Part shown: one piece after another, positions 52,541 to 61,253 of the stretch
How the letters are laid out: each line of letters begins with the position of its first letter
Position numbering within the stretch: position 1 is the stretch's first letter
NCBI RefSeq assembly: GCF_017877355.1
Contig: NZ_JAGIPR010000007.1
Location: forward strand, 186,001-250,000
Source of the DNA: Chryseobacterium jejuense
Lineage (GTDB): Bacteria; Bacteroidota; Bacteroidia; Flavobacteriales; Weeksellaceae
Direction: 5' to 3'
DNA length: 64,000 bases
Notes under the pieces: generated by a model
Seen by the model: only the letters and a program-made list of their open reading frames with translations
The model's database searches: none
What the model was told of the DNA's origin: nothing
Made by a program: the position numbers and the translations under genes

Positions 52541-53311
52541 ATGAAAATAACCATTATCGATTTATCCAAATCTATTCAGTACAATGCAGGAGATCCTTGG
52601 TTTATGAGAGTTAAAATCAAACATAAGCCTCACAGAAAATCCCATTGGCTGATTCGTTTAGCCCTGAATCTTCCCTTCAGACTTTTCCCTAAAAACTGGA
52701 CAGGTTGGGCAGATGATACGATTAAAAATATGGGACTTCATGCCACTACTCATATTGATGCACCATGGCATTACGGACCTGTAGTAGAAGGAAAGCCTGC
52801 GAAAACGATCGATCAGATTCCTTTAGAATGGTGCTATGGAGATGGTATTGTAATAGATTGCAGTCATAAAGAAGATTTTGTAGCCATCACAGTAGAGGAT
52901 TTGAAAAGTGATCTTGATAAAAATGGAATCACCATCCAGGAAGGAAATATTGTCTTGATCAGAACAGATCGGGATAAATTGATGGGAACTTCTGATTTTG
53001 TAGAAAAAGGAACCGGAATGAGCCGTGAAGCTACGGAATGGCTGATCGATCAAGGCGTAAAAGTAATGGGAATCGACCAATGGGGTTGGGATCTTCCTCT
53101 GAAATTTATGGCTAAAAAAGCAAAAGAACTCAATGATCCCGAATATTTCTGGGAAGGTCATAGAATAGGAATAGAAAAAGAATATCTGCATATAGAACAG
53201 CTTACTAATCTCAAGGCATTGCCGCCATCAGGTTTCAAAGTCTGTGTATTTCCGTTAAAGATTGTAGGCGGTTCTGCTGCTCCGGCAAGAGTAGTGGCTA
53301 TGATAGATTAA
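52541..53311 (+). CDS. cyclase-family (kynurenine-formamidase-like) metal hydrolase
   Basis: This 256-residue cytosolic enzyme matches the cyclase family (PF04199 type), whose members hydrolyse amides or lactones with two metal ions. The metal motif is ATTHIDAPWHYG near residue 68 (His, Asp and His ligands), with later ligands in MGIDQWGWDLP near 178 and EYFWEGHRIG near 205. KynB is the best-known member, but no other tryptophan-catabolism gene is nearby, so the substrate is open. It is flanked by repeats on both sides and is transcribed alone. Confidence 0.87.
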   Translation: MKITIIDLSKSIQYNAGDPWFMRVKIKHKPHRKSHWLIRLALNLPFRLFPKNWTGWADDTIKNMGLHATTHIDAPWHYGPVVEGKPAKTIDQIPLEWCYGDGIVIDCSHKEDFVAITVEDLKSDLDKNGITIQEGNIVLIRTDRDKLMGTSDFVEKGTGMSREATEWLIDQGVKVMGIDQWGWDLPLKFMAKKAKELNDPEYFWEGHRIGIEKEYLHIEQLTNLKALPPSGFKVCVFPLKIVGGSAAPARVVAMID

Positions 53312-53325
53312 TAAAAGTCGATCAT

Positions 53326-53452
53326 GGGCAAAACTTGATGATATTTTAGGAGATGTATTGGATATGCATTTGCTTAGAATGAATCAATGAAATTGATTCC
53401 ATCCTTTGCTCCCTTAAAAATAAGAGATAATGTGCTAAAAACTTTGCGTTAA
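53326..53452. repeat. family-2 element, copy E
   Basis: It is a diverged copy with GAATCAATGAAATTGATTC, CTTTGCTCCCTTAAAAA and the right end AACTTTGCGTT. The left end is poorly conserved. Confidence 0.55.
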
Positions 53453-53516
53453 ATTAAATTCCACAAATACAAACAATATTATCCTTCACCTTTTTGAGAC
53501 AGGTTCATAAAAAATA

Positions 53517-53552
53517 GAAAGAGCAAACTTGCATTTGCAAATTCGCCCTTTC
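53517..53552 (-). terminator. terminator of the sdh operon
   Basis: A near-palindromic 36-base stem (GAAAGAGCAAACTTGCA against TGCAAATTCGCCCTTTC) pairs along its length with a few G-U pairs. The A-run on its left is a T-run on the minus strand. It lies 33 bases past the sdhB stop codon. Confidence 0.65.
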
Positions 53553-53584
53553 ACACATTACATTTTTTAGCGTTCTTCGTTTAT

Positions 53585-54337
53585 TTACCCTTTTTTATTG
53601 AAAAATAAGGCTCTGTTGTATTCAAAATTCATTCTGGCAATATTCAGAACGGAGATTCCCTGCGGGCACTCCACTTCACAGGCTTCGGTATTGGAGCAGT
53701 GTCCGAATAGTTCAGTATCCATCTGGGAAACCATATCCATAACACGTTTACTTCTTTCTTCTTTACCCTGAGGCAGCAATGCCATATGGGATATTTTTGC
53801 AGAAGTAAATAAAGCTGCACTTCCGTTTTTACAGGTGGCCACACAGGCACCACACCCGATGCATGCTGCGGAGTCAAAAGCTTCCTCTGCCGTCAGGTGT
53901 GTCACCGGAATAGCTGTAGCATCAGGAGCCTGACCTGTATTCACTGATACAAAACCCCCGGAAGAAATAATCCTGTCAAATGCAGAACGGTCTACCTTTA
54001 AATCTTTCTTCACCGGAAAAGCTTCCGCTCGGAAAGGCTCTATCAGGATTGTTTCCCCATCTTTAAAAGAACGCAGGTGAAGCTGGCAGGTGGTGGTATT
54101 TTTTAAAGGACCGTGAGCGATACCGTTAATCATCATTCCACATTGTCCGCAGATTCCTTCACGACAATCGTGATCAAATTCTACAGGTTCATCTCCCTCA
54201 ACAATCAGTTTTTCATTTAAAGTATCCAGCATTTCAAGGAAAGACATGTGAGAATTTAATCCTTTAAGGTCATAATTAACCAGTTTTCCCTCACTTTGTT
54301 TGTCTTTCTGTCTCCATATCTTAAGGTGTAAATCCAT
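53585..54337 (-). CDS. sdhB: succinate dehydrogenase iron-sulfur subunit
   Basis: This 250-residue subunit carries electrons from the flavin to quinone. The [2Fe-2S] ligands are in CREGICGQCGMM near residues 58-67 with a later Cys in TTTCQLH. The [4Fe-4S] motif is CIGCGACVATC near 150. The [3Fe-4S]/[4Fe-4S] motif at the C-terminus is CSNTEACEVECPQG near 213-226. It is the last gene of the operon porin-transporter-sdhC-sdhA-sdhB, 12 bases after sdhA. The length and motifs indicate a working subunit. Confidence 0.96.
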   Translation of the reverse strand: MDLHLKIWRQKDKQSEGKLVNYDLKGLNSHMSFLEMLDTLNEKLIVEGDEPVEFDHDCREGICGQCGMMINGIAHGPLKNTTTCQLHLRSFKDGETILIEPFRAEAFPVKKDLKVDRSAFDRIISSGGFVSVNTGQAPDATAIPVTHLTAEEAFDSAACIGCGACVATCKNGSAALFTSAKISHMALLPQGKEERSKRVMDMVSQMDTELFGHCSNTEACEVECPQGISVLNIARMNFEYNRALFFNKKG

Positions 54338-54349
54338 AATTTTTGTTTT

Positions 54350-56266
54350 TTATTTGTAACTTCTTACCGTTGGCTGTATTTCTTCAAAGGTTAAAGGTTC
54401 TTTAACCAGTTCAGGTTCGCCATTTTCACCTGTCCAGGCCCATGCTGAGATAAATTGATAATCTGCATCATTTCTCATTGCTTCCCCATCCGGAGTCTGA
54501 TACTCTTCACGGAAGTGAGCTCCACAGGATTCGTTACGGGTTAGGGCATCATAACACATCAGTTCCCCGATTTCAAAATAATCGGCAACACGGCCTGCTT
54601 TTTCCAGTTCCGCATTCATTGTATCGCCTTGTCCGGAAACTCTTACGTCTTTGTAGAACTCCTGCTTTAGCTTTCTGATCTCCTGAATAGCATACTTCAG
54701 CCCTTCTTCATTTCTGGCCAGTCCGCAATAGTCGTACAATAGTTTTCCCAGTGTTTTATGGAAATAGTCAACGGTTTTGGTTCCTTTGATATTCATTAAA
54801 TCCTGAATCTGGTTTTTAACCGCATTTTCAGCCTGTTCAAACTCAGGAGCATCCGGCGAAATTTTTCCGGTGTGAATTTCATCTGCTAAATAATTGGCAA
54901 TGGTATACGGAGCAATAAAATAGCCATCTACAGAAGCCTGTAAAAGTGAATTTGCCCCCAGTCTGTTAGCTCCATGATCTGCAAAATTAGCTTCTCCCAA
55001 TGCAAATAATCCCGGAACGGTCGTCATCAGTTCATAATCTACCCAAAGTCCACCCATTGAGAAGTGGGCAGAAGGAGAAATCATCATTGGTTCTTTGTAA
55101 GCATCATATCCGGTGATTTTAAGATACATATCGAATAAGTTTCCATATTTCTCTTTGATCTTATCTTTTCCCTGTTCTTTAATTGCCTTGGAAAAATCAA
55201 GATAAACAGCATTTTTCAAAGGCCCGATTCCAAATCCTGCATCAATTCTCTCTTTAGCAGCACGGGATGAAATATCTCTTGGAGCTAAGTTCCCGAATGC
55301 CGGATATCTTCTTTCCAGGTAGTAATCTCTTTCATTTTCAGGGATGTCATTCGGTGCTCTGTTTTCATCCTGTTTTGCAGGTACCCAGATTCTGCCGTCA
55401 TTGCGCAATGATTCAGACATCAACGTTAATTTAGACTGATAATCTCCGGATTGCGGAAGAGAAGTAGGATGCACCTGAATCCAGCTTGGGGAAGCCATTA
55501 AAGCACCTTTTTTATGGGCTCTCCAGATGGCGGAACCATTACATCCCATAGCCAATGTAGACAGGTAATAAATCTTTCCATAGCCTCCGGTTGCCAGTAC
55601 TACGGCATGGGCGGCGTGTCTTTCAATTTCTCCGGTATCTAAATTTCTTACGATAATTCCTCTTGCTTTGCCATCAATAGTGACCAGATCAAGCATTTCA
55701 TGTCTTGAAAATAACTGTACAGAACCTTTTCCAACCTGTCTCATTAAAGCCTGGTAGGCTCCCAGAAGCAATTGCTGTCCGGTTTGTCCTCTGGCATAGA
55801 ACGTACGGCTCACCTGAACCCCTCCGAAAGAACGGTTATTAAGGTAGCCACCATATTCACGCCCAAAAGGAACACCTTGCGCTACGGCCTGATTGATGAG
55901 GTTTAAAGAACATTCTGCCATTCGGTACACGTTGGCTTCACGGGCTCTGAAATCTCCTCCTTTCAAGGTGTCTACAAACATTCTGTACACACTGTCACCG
56001 TCATTTTTATAATTTTTAGCAGCATTTACTCCACCTTGAGCCGCTACAGAATGCGCTCGTCTCGGGCTGTCCTGAAAACAGAATGCTTTTACATTATATC
56101 CCATTTCTCCTAAAGAAGCGGCAATAGAACTTCCTGCCAGACCTGTTCCTACAACAATCACATCAAGCTTTTTACGGTTGGCCGGGTTTACAAGCTTGGC
56201 TTTCTTTTTATAATAGGCCCATTTCTGCTCCAATGGGCCTTGTGGTATTTTTGAATCTAAAATCAT
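54350..56266 (-). CDS. sdhA: succinate dehydrogenase / fumarate reductase flavoprotein
   Basis: This 638-residue FAD-containing catalytic subunit oxidises succinate to fumarate. The FAD-binding motif VVGTGLAGSSIAASLGEMGY starts near residue 39. The covalent-FAD His lies in RRAHSVAAQGGVNAAK near 70. HPTSLPQSG near residue 262, and the active-site segment around RYPAFGNLAPRDISSR near 315, follow the family. ISPSAHFSMGGLWVDYE and HGANRLGANSLL are also conserved. At about 640 residues it is the type-B (Wolinella-like) form, which fits the single cytochrome subunit next to it. Confidence 0.97.
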   Translation of the reverse strand: MILDSKIPQGPLEQKWAYYKKKAKLVNPANRKKLDVIVVGTGLAGSSIAASLGEMGYNVKAFCFQDSPRRAHSVAAQGGVNAAKNYKNDGDSVYRMFVDTLKGGDFRAREANVYRMAECSLNLINQAVAQGVPFGREYGGYLNNRSFGGVQVSRTFYARGQTGQQLLLGAYQALMRQVGKGSVQLFSRHEMLDLVTIDGKARGIIVRNLDTGEIERHAAHAVVLATGGYGKIYYLSTLAMGCNGSAIWRAHKKGALMASPSWIQVHPTSLPQSGDYQSKLTLMSESLRNDGRIWVPAKQDENRAPNDIPENERDYYLERRYPAFGNLAPRDISSRAAKERIDAGFGIGPLKNAVYLDFSKAIKEQGKDKIKEKYGNLFDMYLKITGYDAYKEPMMISPSAHFSMGGLWVDYELMTTVPGLFALGEANFADHGANRLGANSLLQASVDGYFIAPYTIANYLADEIHTGKISPDAPEFEQAENAVKNQIQDLMNIKGTKTVDYFHKTLGKLLYDYCGLARNEEGLKYAIQEIRKLKQEFYKDVRVSGQGDTMNAELEKAGRVADYFEIGELMCYDALTRNESCGAHFREEYQTPDGEAMRNDADYQFISAWAWTGENGEPELVKEPLTFEEIQPTVRSYK

Positions 56267-56278
56267 GATGAGGTCTTT

Positions 56279-56935
56279 TTAATGATAAGTAAAGAATACA
56301 TAAACAGGCATCAGGGCAAAACCTAAACTGATAATGATAGAGTAGGCTGTTCCAATGATTTTAACCCATTTTACGAACTTCGGATGGTATAATCCAAGTG
56401 TTCTTACGGAACTGTACAATCCGTGGATCAGGTGATAGCATAAGGCAATCATAGAAAGTACATAAATAACCACGTACCACCATTCTTTAAATACCGTTAC
56501 TACCAAAATATATAAGTCCTTGTTTCCATTCTCATCCAATGGTGGATTTCCGAATTTATAGACATACCAGAAGTTTTGAAAATGAATCACCAGAAAGATC
56601 AGGATCAAGGTTCCGAGTATACCCATATTTCTGGAAGCCCATTTACTGGCTCTTCCACGTCTGTCGTTCTGATAATCACCACCGGATTTTTTATTTTTCA
56701 GCGTAATCACCAAGCCATCTACAGCATGAAGAATGATACTGGCATACAAAACATAAGAAACTATTTTGATAATGATATTTCCTGATAAAAAATGCGAATA
56801 AGCATTAAACTGTAGGTGCGCCTGCTCCTGAGGCAGAAAAAGCTGAAGATTTCCGAGGAAATGAATCAACAGGAAGAATCCCAAAAAGAGTCCTGTAAGG
56901 CACATCAGCATTTTTCTTGACAATGTTGATAACAT
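56279..56935 (-). CDS. sdhC: succinate dehydrogenase cytochrome b subunit (type B)
   Basis: This 218-residue membrane subunit has five predicted helices. His residues at LIHFLGNL (about 25), ILHAVDGL (about 70), LVIHFQNFWYV (about 117) and CYHLIHGLYSS (about 167) are candidates for ligating the two haems of type-B enzymes. There is no sdhD, as expected for this single-anchor type. It lies 12 bases before sdhA and 16 after the transporter gene. Confidence 0.94.
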   Translation of the reverse strand: MLSTLSRKMLMCLTGLFLGFFLLIHFLGNLQLFLPQEQAHLQFNAYSHFLSGNIIIKIVSYVLYASIILHAVDGLVITLKNKKSGGDYQNDRRGRASKWASRNMGILGTLILIFLVIHFQNFWYVYKFGNPPLDENGNKDLYILVVTVFKEWWYVVIYVLSMIALCYHLIHGLYSSVRTLGLYHPKFVKWVKIIGTAYSIIISLGFALMPVYVFFTYH

Positions 56936-56951
56936 ATATTTGATTTAATAA

Positions 56952-58382
56952 TTAATAATATCCTAAAACTTTCATCCATAAACCTCCTATAACCATGTAG
57001 ATAATTAAGAGAACGATTCCTATTTCAAGACCTCGAAGCCACCAGACTTTCAGATCTACATATCCACTACCGAAGAATACGGGTGCCGGACCGTGGCCAT
57101 AATGAGTAAGCACTCCATAAATTGAACCCATGAACCCTAGCATCATTGCTAAAAGCATAGGTGGAATCCCTAAAGAAACACCAACTCCTAATAGAGCTGC
57201 ATACATGGCAGCTACGTGAGCGGTAGCACTGGCGAAAATATAGTGACTGAAGAAATAAACGACAATAATAACCGGGAAGGCTACCTGCCAGCTCAGACCT
57301 CCGATTTGAACCTTGATAAGATTACTGAACCAGCCAATGAAACCTAATTCATTCAAAGAACTTGCCATCATCACTAAAACAGCGAACCAAACGATGGTAT
57401 CCCATGCTCCTTTTTCACCTTTTACATCTTCCCAGGTTAATACTGAGGTTAATAGCAATAACGTTAATCCGATAAATGCCGTAGTTGTGGCATCAATAGA
57501 AAATGCTCCTCCAAAGATCCAAAGGAATAAAAGAATAAAGAAAGCTAAAAGCATTAACCATTCATTTTTGGAAATAGGTCCCATTTCTTTTAATTTCTGA
57601 GCTGCCATTTTAGGAGCATCACCTGTTTTTTTTAATTCAGGCGGATATAATTTATATAAAACCAAAGGAACTACAAAGAATGCTACTAATCCAGGTACAA
57701 AACCTGCAGCAGCCCAAGACATCCATGTGATATCAATTCCAAGATTGGCCGCAAACTTCTGACACATCGGGTTACTTGCTGTTCCGGTTAAGAACATAGA
57801 AGAAGCGATGAGGTTCATATAGTAACTGTTCAATGTTAAAAAGGAACCCAGTTTTCTATGGGTTTCCGGTTTTTCTGGAACGGAATCAAAGCTTATGGCC
57901 ATAGATTTCATAATCGGGTAGATAATTCCTCCACCTCTTGCTGTGTTACTTGGAATGGCCGGAGCCAGACAGACATCAGCAAGCCCTAATCCATAAGCCA
58001 ATCCCAATGAACTTTTCCCGAAAACCCTGATGAATAAAAAGGCAATACGGTTTCCAAGCCCTGTTTTGATAAATCCTCTGGCAATAAAGAATGAAATCCC
58101 AATCAGCCAGATCACTTTATCTCCAAATCCGGAAAGCGCTTTGGTAATAGATTTTCCTGCATCTCCGGGAGCAACAACCTGTGTAAGAGCTGTAAATCCG
58201 ATGGCCATCATACACATTGTTCCCATAGGTGCTGCTTTGAGAATAATTCCTAAAATGGTTGCTGCAAAGATGGCGAACAGATGCCATGCATTCTGGGCAA
58301 CACCTTCAGGGGCTGGAATGAACCAGATGATTAACGCAACGGCAAATGTGATCGCAACGTTTTTGATATTAATTTCTTTCAT
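56952..58382 (-). CDS. DASS-family dicarboxylate/anion transporter
   Basis: This 476-residue inner-membrane transporter has about 12 helices and belongs to the divalent anion:Na+ symporter / CitT-like exchanger superfamily. The two SNT-type substrate motifs are PAIPSNTARGGGIIYPI near residue 140 and TGTASNPMC near 199. GHGPAPVFFGSGY near 433 is a feature shared with the bacterial CitT/2-oxoglutarate-malate branch. Its place in an operon with succinate dehydrogenase and a porin suggests succinate, fumarate or another C4-dicarboxylate as substrate. Coupling to Na+ or exchange cannot be settled by sequence. Confidence 0.9.
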   Translation of the reverse strand: MKEINIKNVAITFAVALIIWFIPAPEGVAQNAWHLFAIFAATILGIILKAAPMGTMCMMAIGFTALTQVVAPGDAGKSITKALSGFGDKVIWLIGISFFIARGFIKTGLGNRIAFLFIRVFGKSSLGLAYGLGLADVCLAPAIPSNTARGGGIIYPIMKSMAISFDSVPEKPETHRKLGSFLTLNSYYMNLIASSMFLTGTASNPMCQKFAANLGIDITWMSWAAAGFVPGLVAFFVVPLVLYKLYPPELKKTGDAPKMAAQKLKEMGPISKNEWLMLLAFFILLFLWIFGGAFSIDATTTAFIGLTLLLLTSVLTWEDVKGEKGAWDTIVWFAVLVMMASSLNELGFIGWFSNLIKVQIGGLSWQVAFPVIIVVYFFSHYIFASATAHVAAMYAALLGVGVSLGIPPMLLAMMLGFMGSIYGVLTHYGHGPAPVFFGSGYVDLKVWWLRGLEIGIVLLIIYMVIGGLWMKVLGYY

Positions 58383-58399
58383 GATATTCTATTTAATCC

Positions 58400-59566
58400 T
58401 TAAAATCGACTCTGTACTTGTACAATGAATAGGTTATTATTGTATTGATTGGTATTTTCTACCTGATATTTGTAGCGGTCGAATTGCACGCCAAGCTGAA
58501 TTCTTGCTCCGTAATTTTTCAGGAATTCAAGTCCTACCATTGGAGTGATGGTCTGTCTTGGGTTGGATGCCATTCTGAAGTTGGTATCCAGATATTCATA
58601 TCGGCAAGACAATTCGAAAGCACTCAGGTTTTTGTGGTTGATCTCATATCTCAGATTCGGAAGGAAATAAACCCCGCGAATCAGATATTGATCCGGATTA
58701 TCAGGTCTTATTTCAGGAGCGATGGAGTTGTAAAGAACGTGATTGGTTGCCTGTTTAGCTTCCAATTGCATATCAAGACTCCATCTTGGATCAAACTGAA
58801 CCATTGAGCTAAGGTCGATACCTACAGCATATACTTTTTTGCTGAAAACTTCACCAATACCTCCATTCAGACCCACATTGAAATTGTATTTCTTGGATAG
58901 TCCGAAAAGTAAACGGGTAGAATATTGTTTTCCGTTGTCATTATCATTAACCTGGTTTTTTCCGTTTCCGTTTACAACAGACACCGCATATTGAAGCGGA
59001 ATTTCTCCCACTTTTACCTGTCCTGTGGCAGAAAGCCCGATCTGGAAACTTGTCCAGCCTAGTTTGCCGAACTCAGAATACTGATTAGACCAGTCCAGAG
59101 ATTTGATAATATCGATAGGATAAGTCTCCTCAATACCGAACCAAGGTCTGAATTGTCCTACAGTAAATGCCAACTTGGGACTGAAGGTGTATTTCAGATA
59201 AGCATTTTCAAGGACTCTGCTTTTAGGATCATTTTTAAAATCTGCGAGGTTAGCCAACGCAACAACTTCCGTACGTTTGCTAATTTGTGCTTTTACCTGA
59301 ACCCTCATGTATTTCAGCATAAAATTGTTACTGGTTCCTGATCCGTCAGTATGATGAAGGCCGTTTACATCAACATCCTTGCTCATTCCTACCAGATAGC
59401 GTGCCTGAAAAAGCCCTTTGATCTGAAGCTGTGGATATTTCACATGATCTTCTTCCTGTGGTTTGGGTATAGTCTGTAAAGAATCCTGTATCTGTGCATT
59501 TGCTGAAAACCAGCCCATCAGGATGCACAGGATGAGGCTTCTCTTTTTTAATGAAAAAAAGGCCAT
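58400..59566 (-). CDS. outer-membrane porin (OprO/OprP-like)
   Basis: This 388-residue protein has a signal peptide (about 1-24, ending SANAQI) and a beta-barrel of the phosphate-selective porin O/P type. It includes YPQLQIKGLFQARYLVG at the start, VENAYLKYTFSPKLAFTVGQFRPWFG-like strands near 140, and a C-terminal VQSRF with the final Phe typical of outer-membrane barrels. It heads the operon with the DASS transporter (17 bases) and the sdh genes. It therefore probably admits dicarboxylates across the outer membrane rather than phosphate. That substrate is inferred from context only. Confidence 0.87.
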   Translation of the reverse strand: MAFFSLKKRSLILCILMGWFSANAQIQDSLQTIPKPQEEDHVKYPQLQIKGLFQARYLVGMSKDVDVNGLHHTDGSGTSNNFMLKYMRVQVKAQISKRTEVVALANLADFKNDPKSRVLENAYLKYTFSPKLAFTVGQFRPWFGIEETYPIDIIKSLDWSNQYSEFGKLGWTSFQIGLSATGQVKVGEIPLQYAVSVVNGNGKNQVNDNDNGKQYSTRLLFGLSKKYNFNVGLNGGIGEVFSKKVYAVGIDLSSMVQFDPRWSLDMQLEAKQATNHVLYNSIAPEIRPDNPDQYLIRGVYFLPNLRYEINHKNLSAFELSCRYEYLDTNFRMASNPRQTITPMVGLEFLKNYGARIQLGVQFDRYKYQVENTNQYNNNLFIVQVQSRF

Positions 59567-59840
59567 ATCTATTTATTTAATTTTTGTTTTTTGAAATTTT
59601 AAATAAGCATAAAAGTTTCTATCTCTATCTTTGAAAAGTTGAGGTAATGCACTGAACGTGCCCATAAAATGATAAAAACTTCTGCTGCTTAAATCCTTCC
59701 GTTACATCTGCGATGTATATTTCTCCAGAAGAAGGAAATGATCTTATATCTCATCCTGAATATTATCATTCAAGATTTTCAAAATCTTAAGTGTTTCCGA
59801 AAAGTATCGTTTTACAAAGAAACACTTACGATTAAATCTT

Positions 59841-60890
59841 TTATTCTAAGCCTAAGAATTTGAAAGATGGAGTTTCTTTGAAATCAGTATTTGATTTACC
59901 GTGATACGTCTGATAGTTGCTCAGATCCAGTTTCATTACTTTTCCCTTTGCACTCAGATCAAAATCTTTAAGATCTACCCAGAAGGTGTTGGGCGTGAAA
60001 ACGGTTTCAAAATAATACACCAGATTTTTCTGATCCGAAACAGAGCGCCATCTTGTAGAAGAAATATTAGGTTCAGTAGGTGAAGAAATCCCGTAAGGTA
60101 CGGAGCAGTTTCTGATGACACTGAATAGGCTGGCTACAGCAGTACGGGTATCGGCTGTTTTCGGAATGGCGTCAATATAATAAGAGGCTCTTACAAATCG
60201 GTCTGCAGCACGGTTGGTTCCCGGAAGCATTACAGTACCCGGAATCCCTTTCCAATAGTTGTTAAGAGCAAGTTGCTCATCAAAAATAGGAGAGTTGGTC
60301 ATTACCGTGTAAGACGGATCGTGATGAATAACCAGTTTTCCATTGATGTACTCTAATACCGCATTGTCTCCTGAAGCATCGGAAAGAGAAAGATGAATGG
60401 TAGTAAATCTTTCTGTTCCCGGAATATTATCACTAACTACTACGAATGATTCTTTTCTTGAAAATTCTACGGCTTCTTTTACGGTTGAGAAGTTGTCAAG
60501 ATAATACTGTGCCCATAAAGAGATGGCAAGTCCCTTTTTTCCTCCTTTGGGATCAAATTTCGGATATTGAGATTCTCCTAACCATAGCATATTCGCTACT
60601 AATCCTTTTTCATTCATTCCATCTGCGGAAGCAATATCCCATGTAGAACTGATGACACTTCCGTATTTGGAGGTCCATTTTACAGATTTAGGACCGGTTT
60701 GGCCATTACGGTCTATTCCTTTAGGGAAAACCCAGATATTAGCAGGAATCTCATCACGCCAGTCCATGGAACGGGCTGTAAGAATAGTATTTTGCGGACC
60801 TTTGTACACAACTCGGGTACACGCTTCAGACGGATTCCATAATCCTATTGAAAGGGCAAGAGAAAATAAAATTAATGGGAACTTTTTCAT
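59841..60890 (-). CDS. periplasmic linear amide C-N hydrolase (choloylglycine hydrolase family)
   Basis: This 349-residue Ntn-type hydrolase has a signal peptide (1-23) that ends exactly before Cys24 (SEACTRVVYKG). Cys24 therefore becomes the N-terminal nucleophile after cleavage. LTARSMDWRDEIP contains the conserved Arg/Asp pair. YTVMTNSPIFDEQLALNNY near 195 and LPGTNRAADRFVRASYY near 222 are the penicillin-V-acylase/bile-salt-hydrolase signatures. Substrates in this family include penicillin V, N-acyl homoserine lactones and conjugated bile acids; none can be chosen here. The 273-base gap before the porin gene holds nothing obvious. Confidence 0.88.
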   Translation of the reverse strand: MKKFPLILFSLALSIGLWNPSEACTRVVYKGPQNTILTARSMDWRDEIPANIWVFPKGIDRNGQTGPKSVKWTSKYGSVISSTWDIASADGMNEKGLVANMLWLGESQYPKFDPKGGKKGLAISLWAQYYLDNFSTVKEAVEFSRKESFVVVSDNIPGTERFTTIHLSLSDASGDNAVLEYINGKLVIHHDPSYTVMTNSPIFDEQLALNNYWKGIPGTVMLPGTNRAADRFVRASYYIDAIPKTADTRTAVASLFSVIRNCSVPYGISSPTEPNISSTRWRSVSDQKNLVYYFETVFTPNTFWVDLKDFDLSAKGKVMKLDLSNYQTYHGKSNTDFKETPSFKFLGLE

Positions 60891-61253
60891 AGTAGTATTA
60901 TTTGTATTTAAAATTTATATTGAATTTATTGTGAATAATTCAATCGTTTTGAAGTTATATTCCTTATTTGGTGATATAAATTTAGTTAAATTTGTTTAAA
61001 TAACATAATTATTTTAGCTGATAAACAGCATTTCATGTTATGAATCATGGTTTAATGGTTAAAAACACTCTAATTAGAAAATTTTTCGTATATTTTAGAT
61101 ATGTCATATAAAAATCGATTGAAAATGAATAATTTTTCAATGAAAATATATGCTATCTTTTTTGCGTTGTAATTCTCTATGAAAAGGTTGAAAATTAAAT
61201 AGTAAACAAGAGAAAGCAGTTAAAAAAAAGAACTATATTTGATTGATAGACTG
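60891..61253. other. divergent intergenic region, no gene seen
   Basis: This AT-rich spacer lies between the amide hydrolase and phytochrome genes. It carries only a weak inverted repeat (GATTGAAAAT with ATTTTTCAATG, about 61117-61144) and a TATATTTG (61234-61241) that resembles a -7 element without a matching TTG upstream. Confidence 0.5.

Noticed and set aside
59841..60890. Bile salt hydrolase as the specific function
   Set aside because: The choloylglycine-hydrolase fold also covers penicillin V acylases and lactone acylases; nothing here selects bile salts.
61234..61241. TATATTTG as the phytochrome promoter
   Set aside because: No TTG stands at the required distance upstream, and it would leave an almost leaderless transcript.
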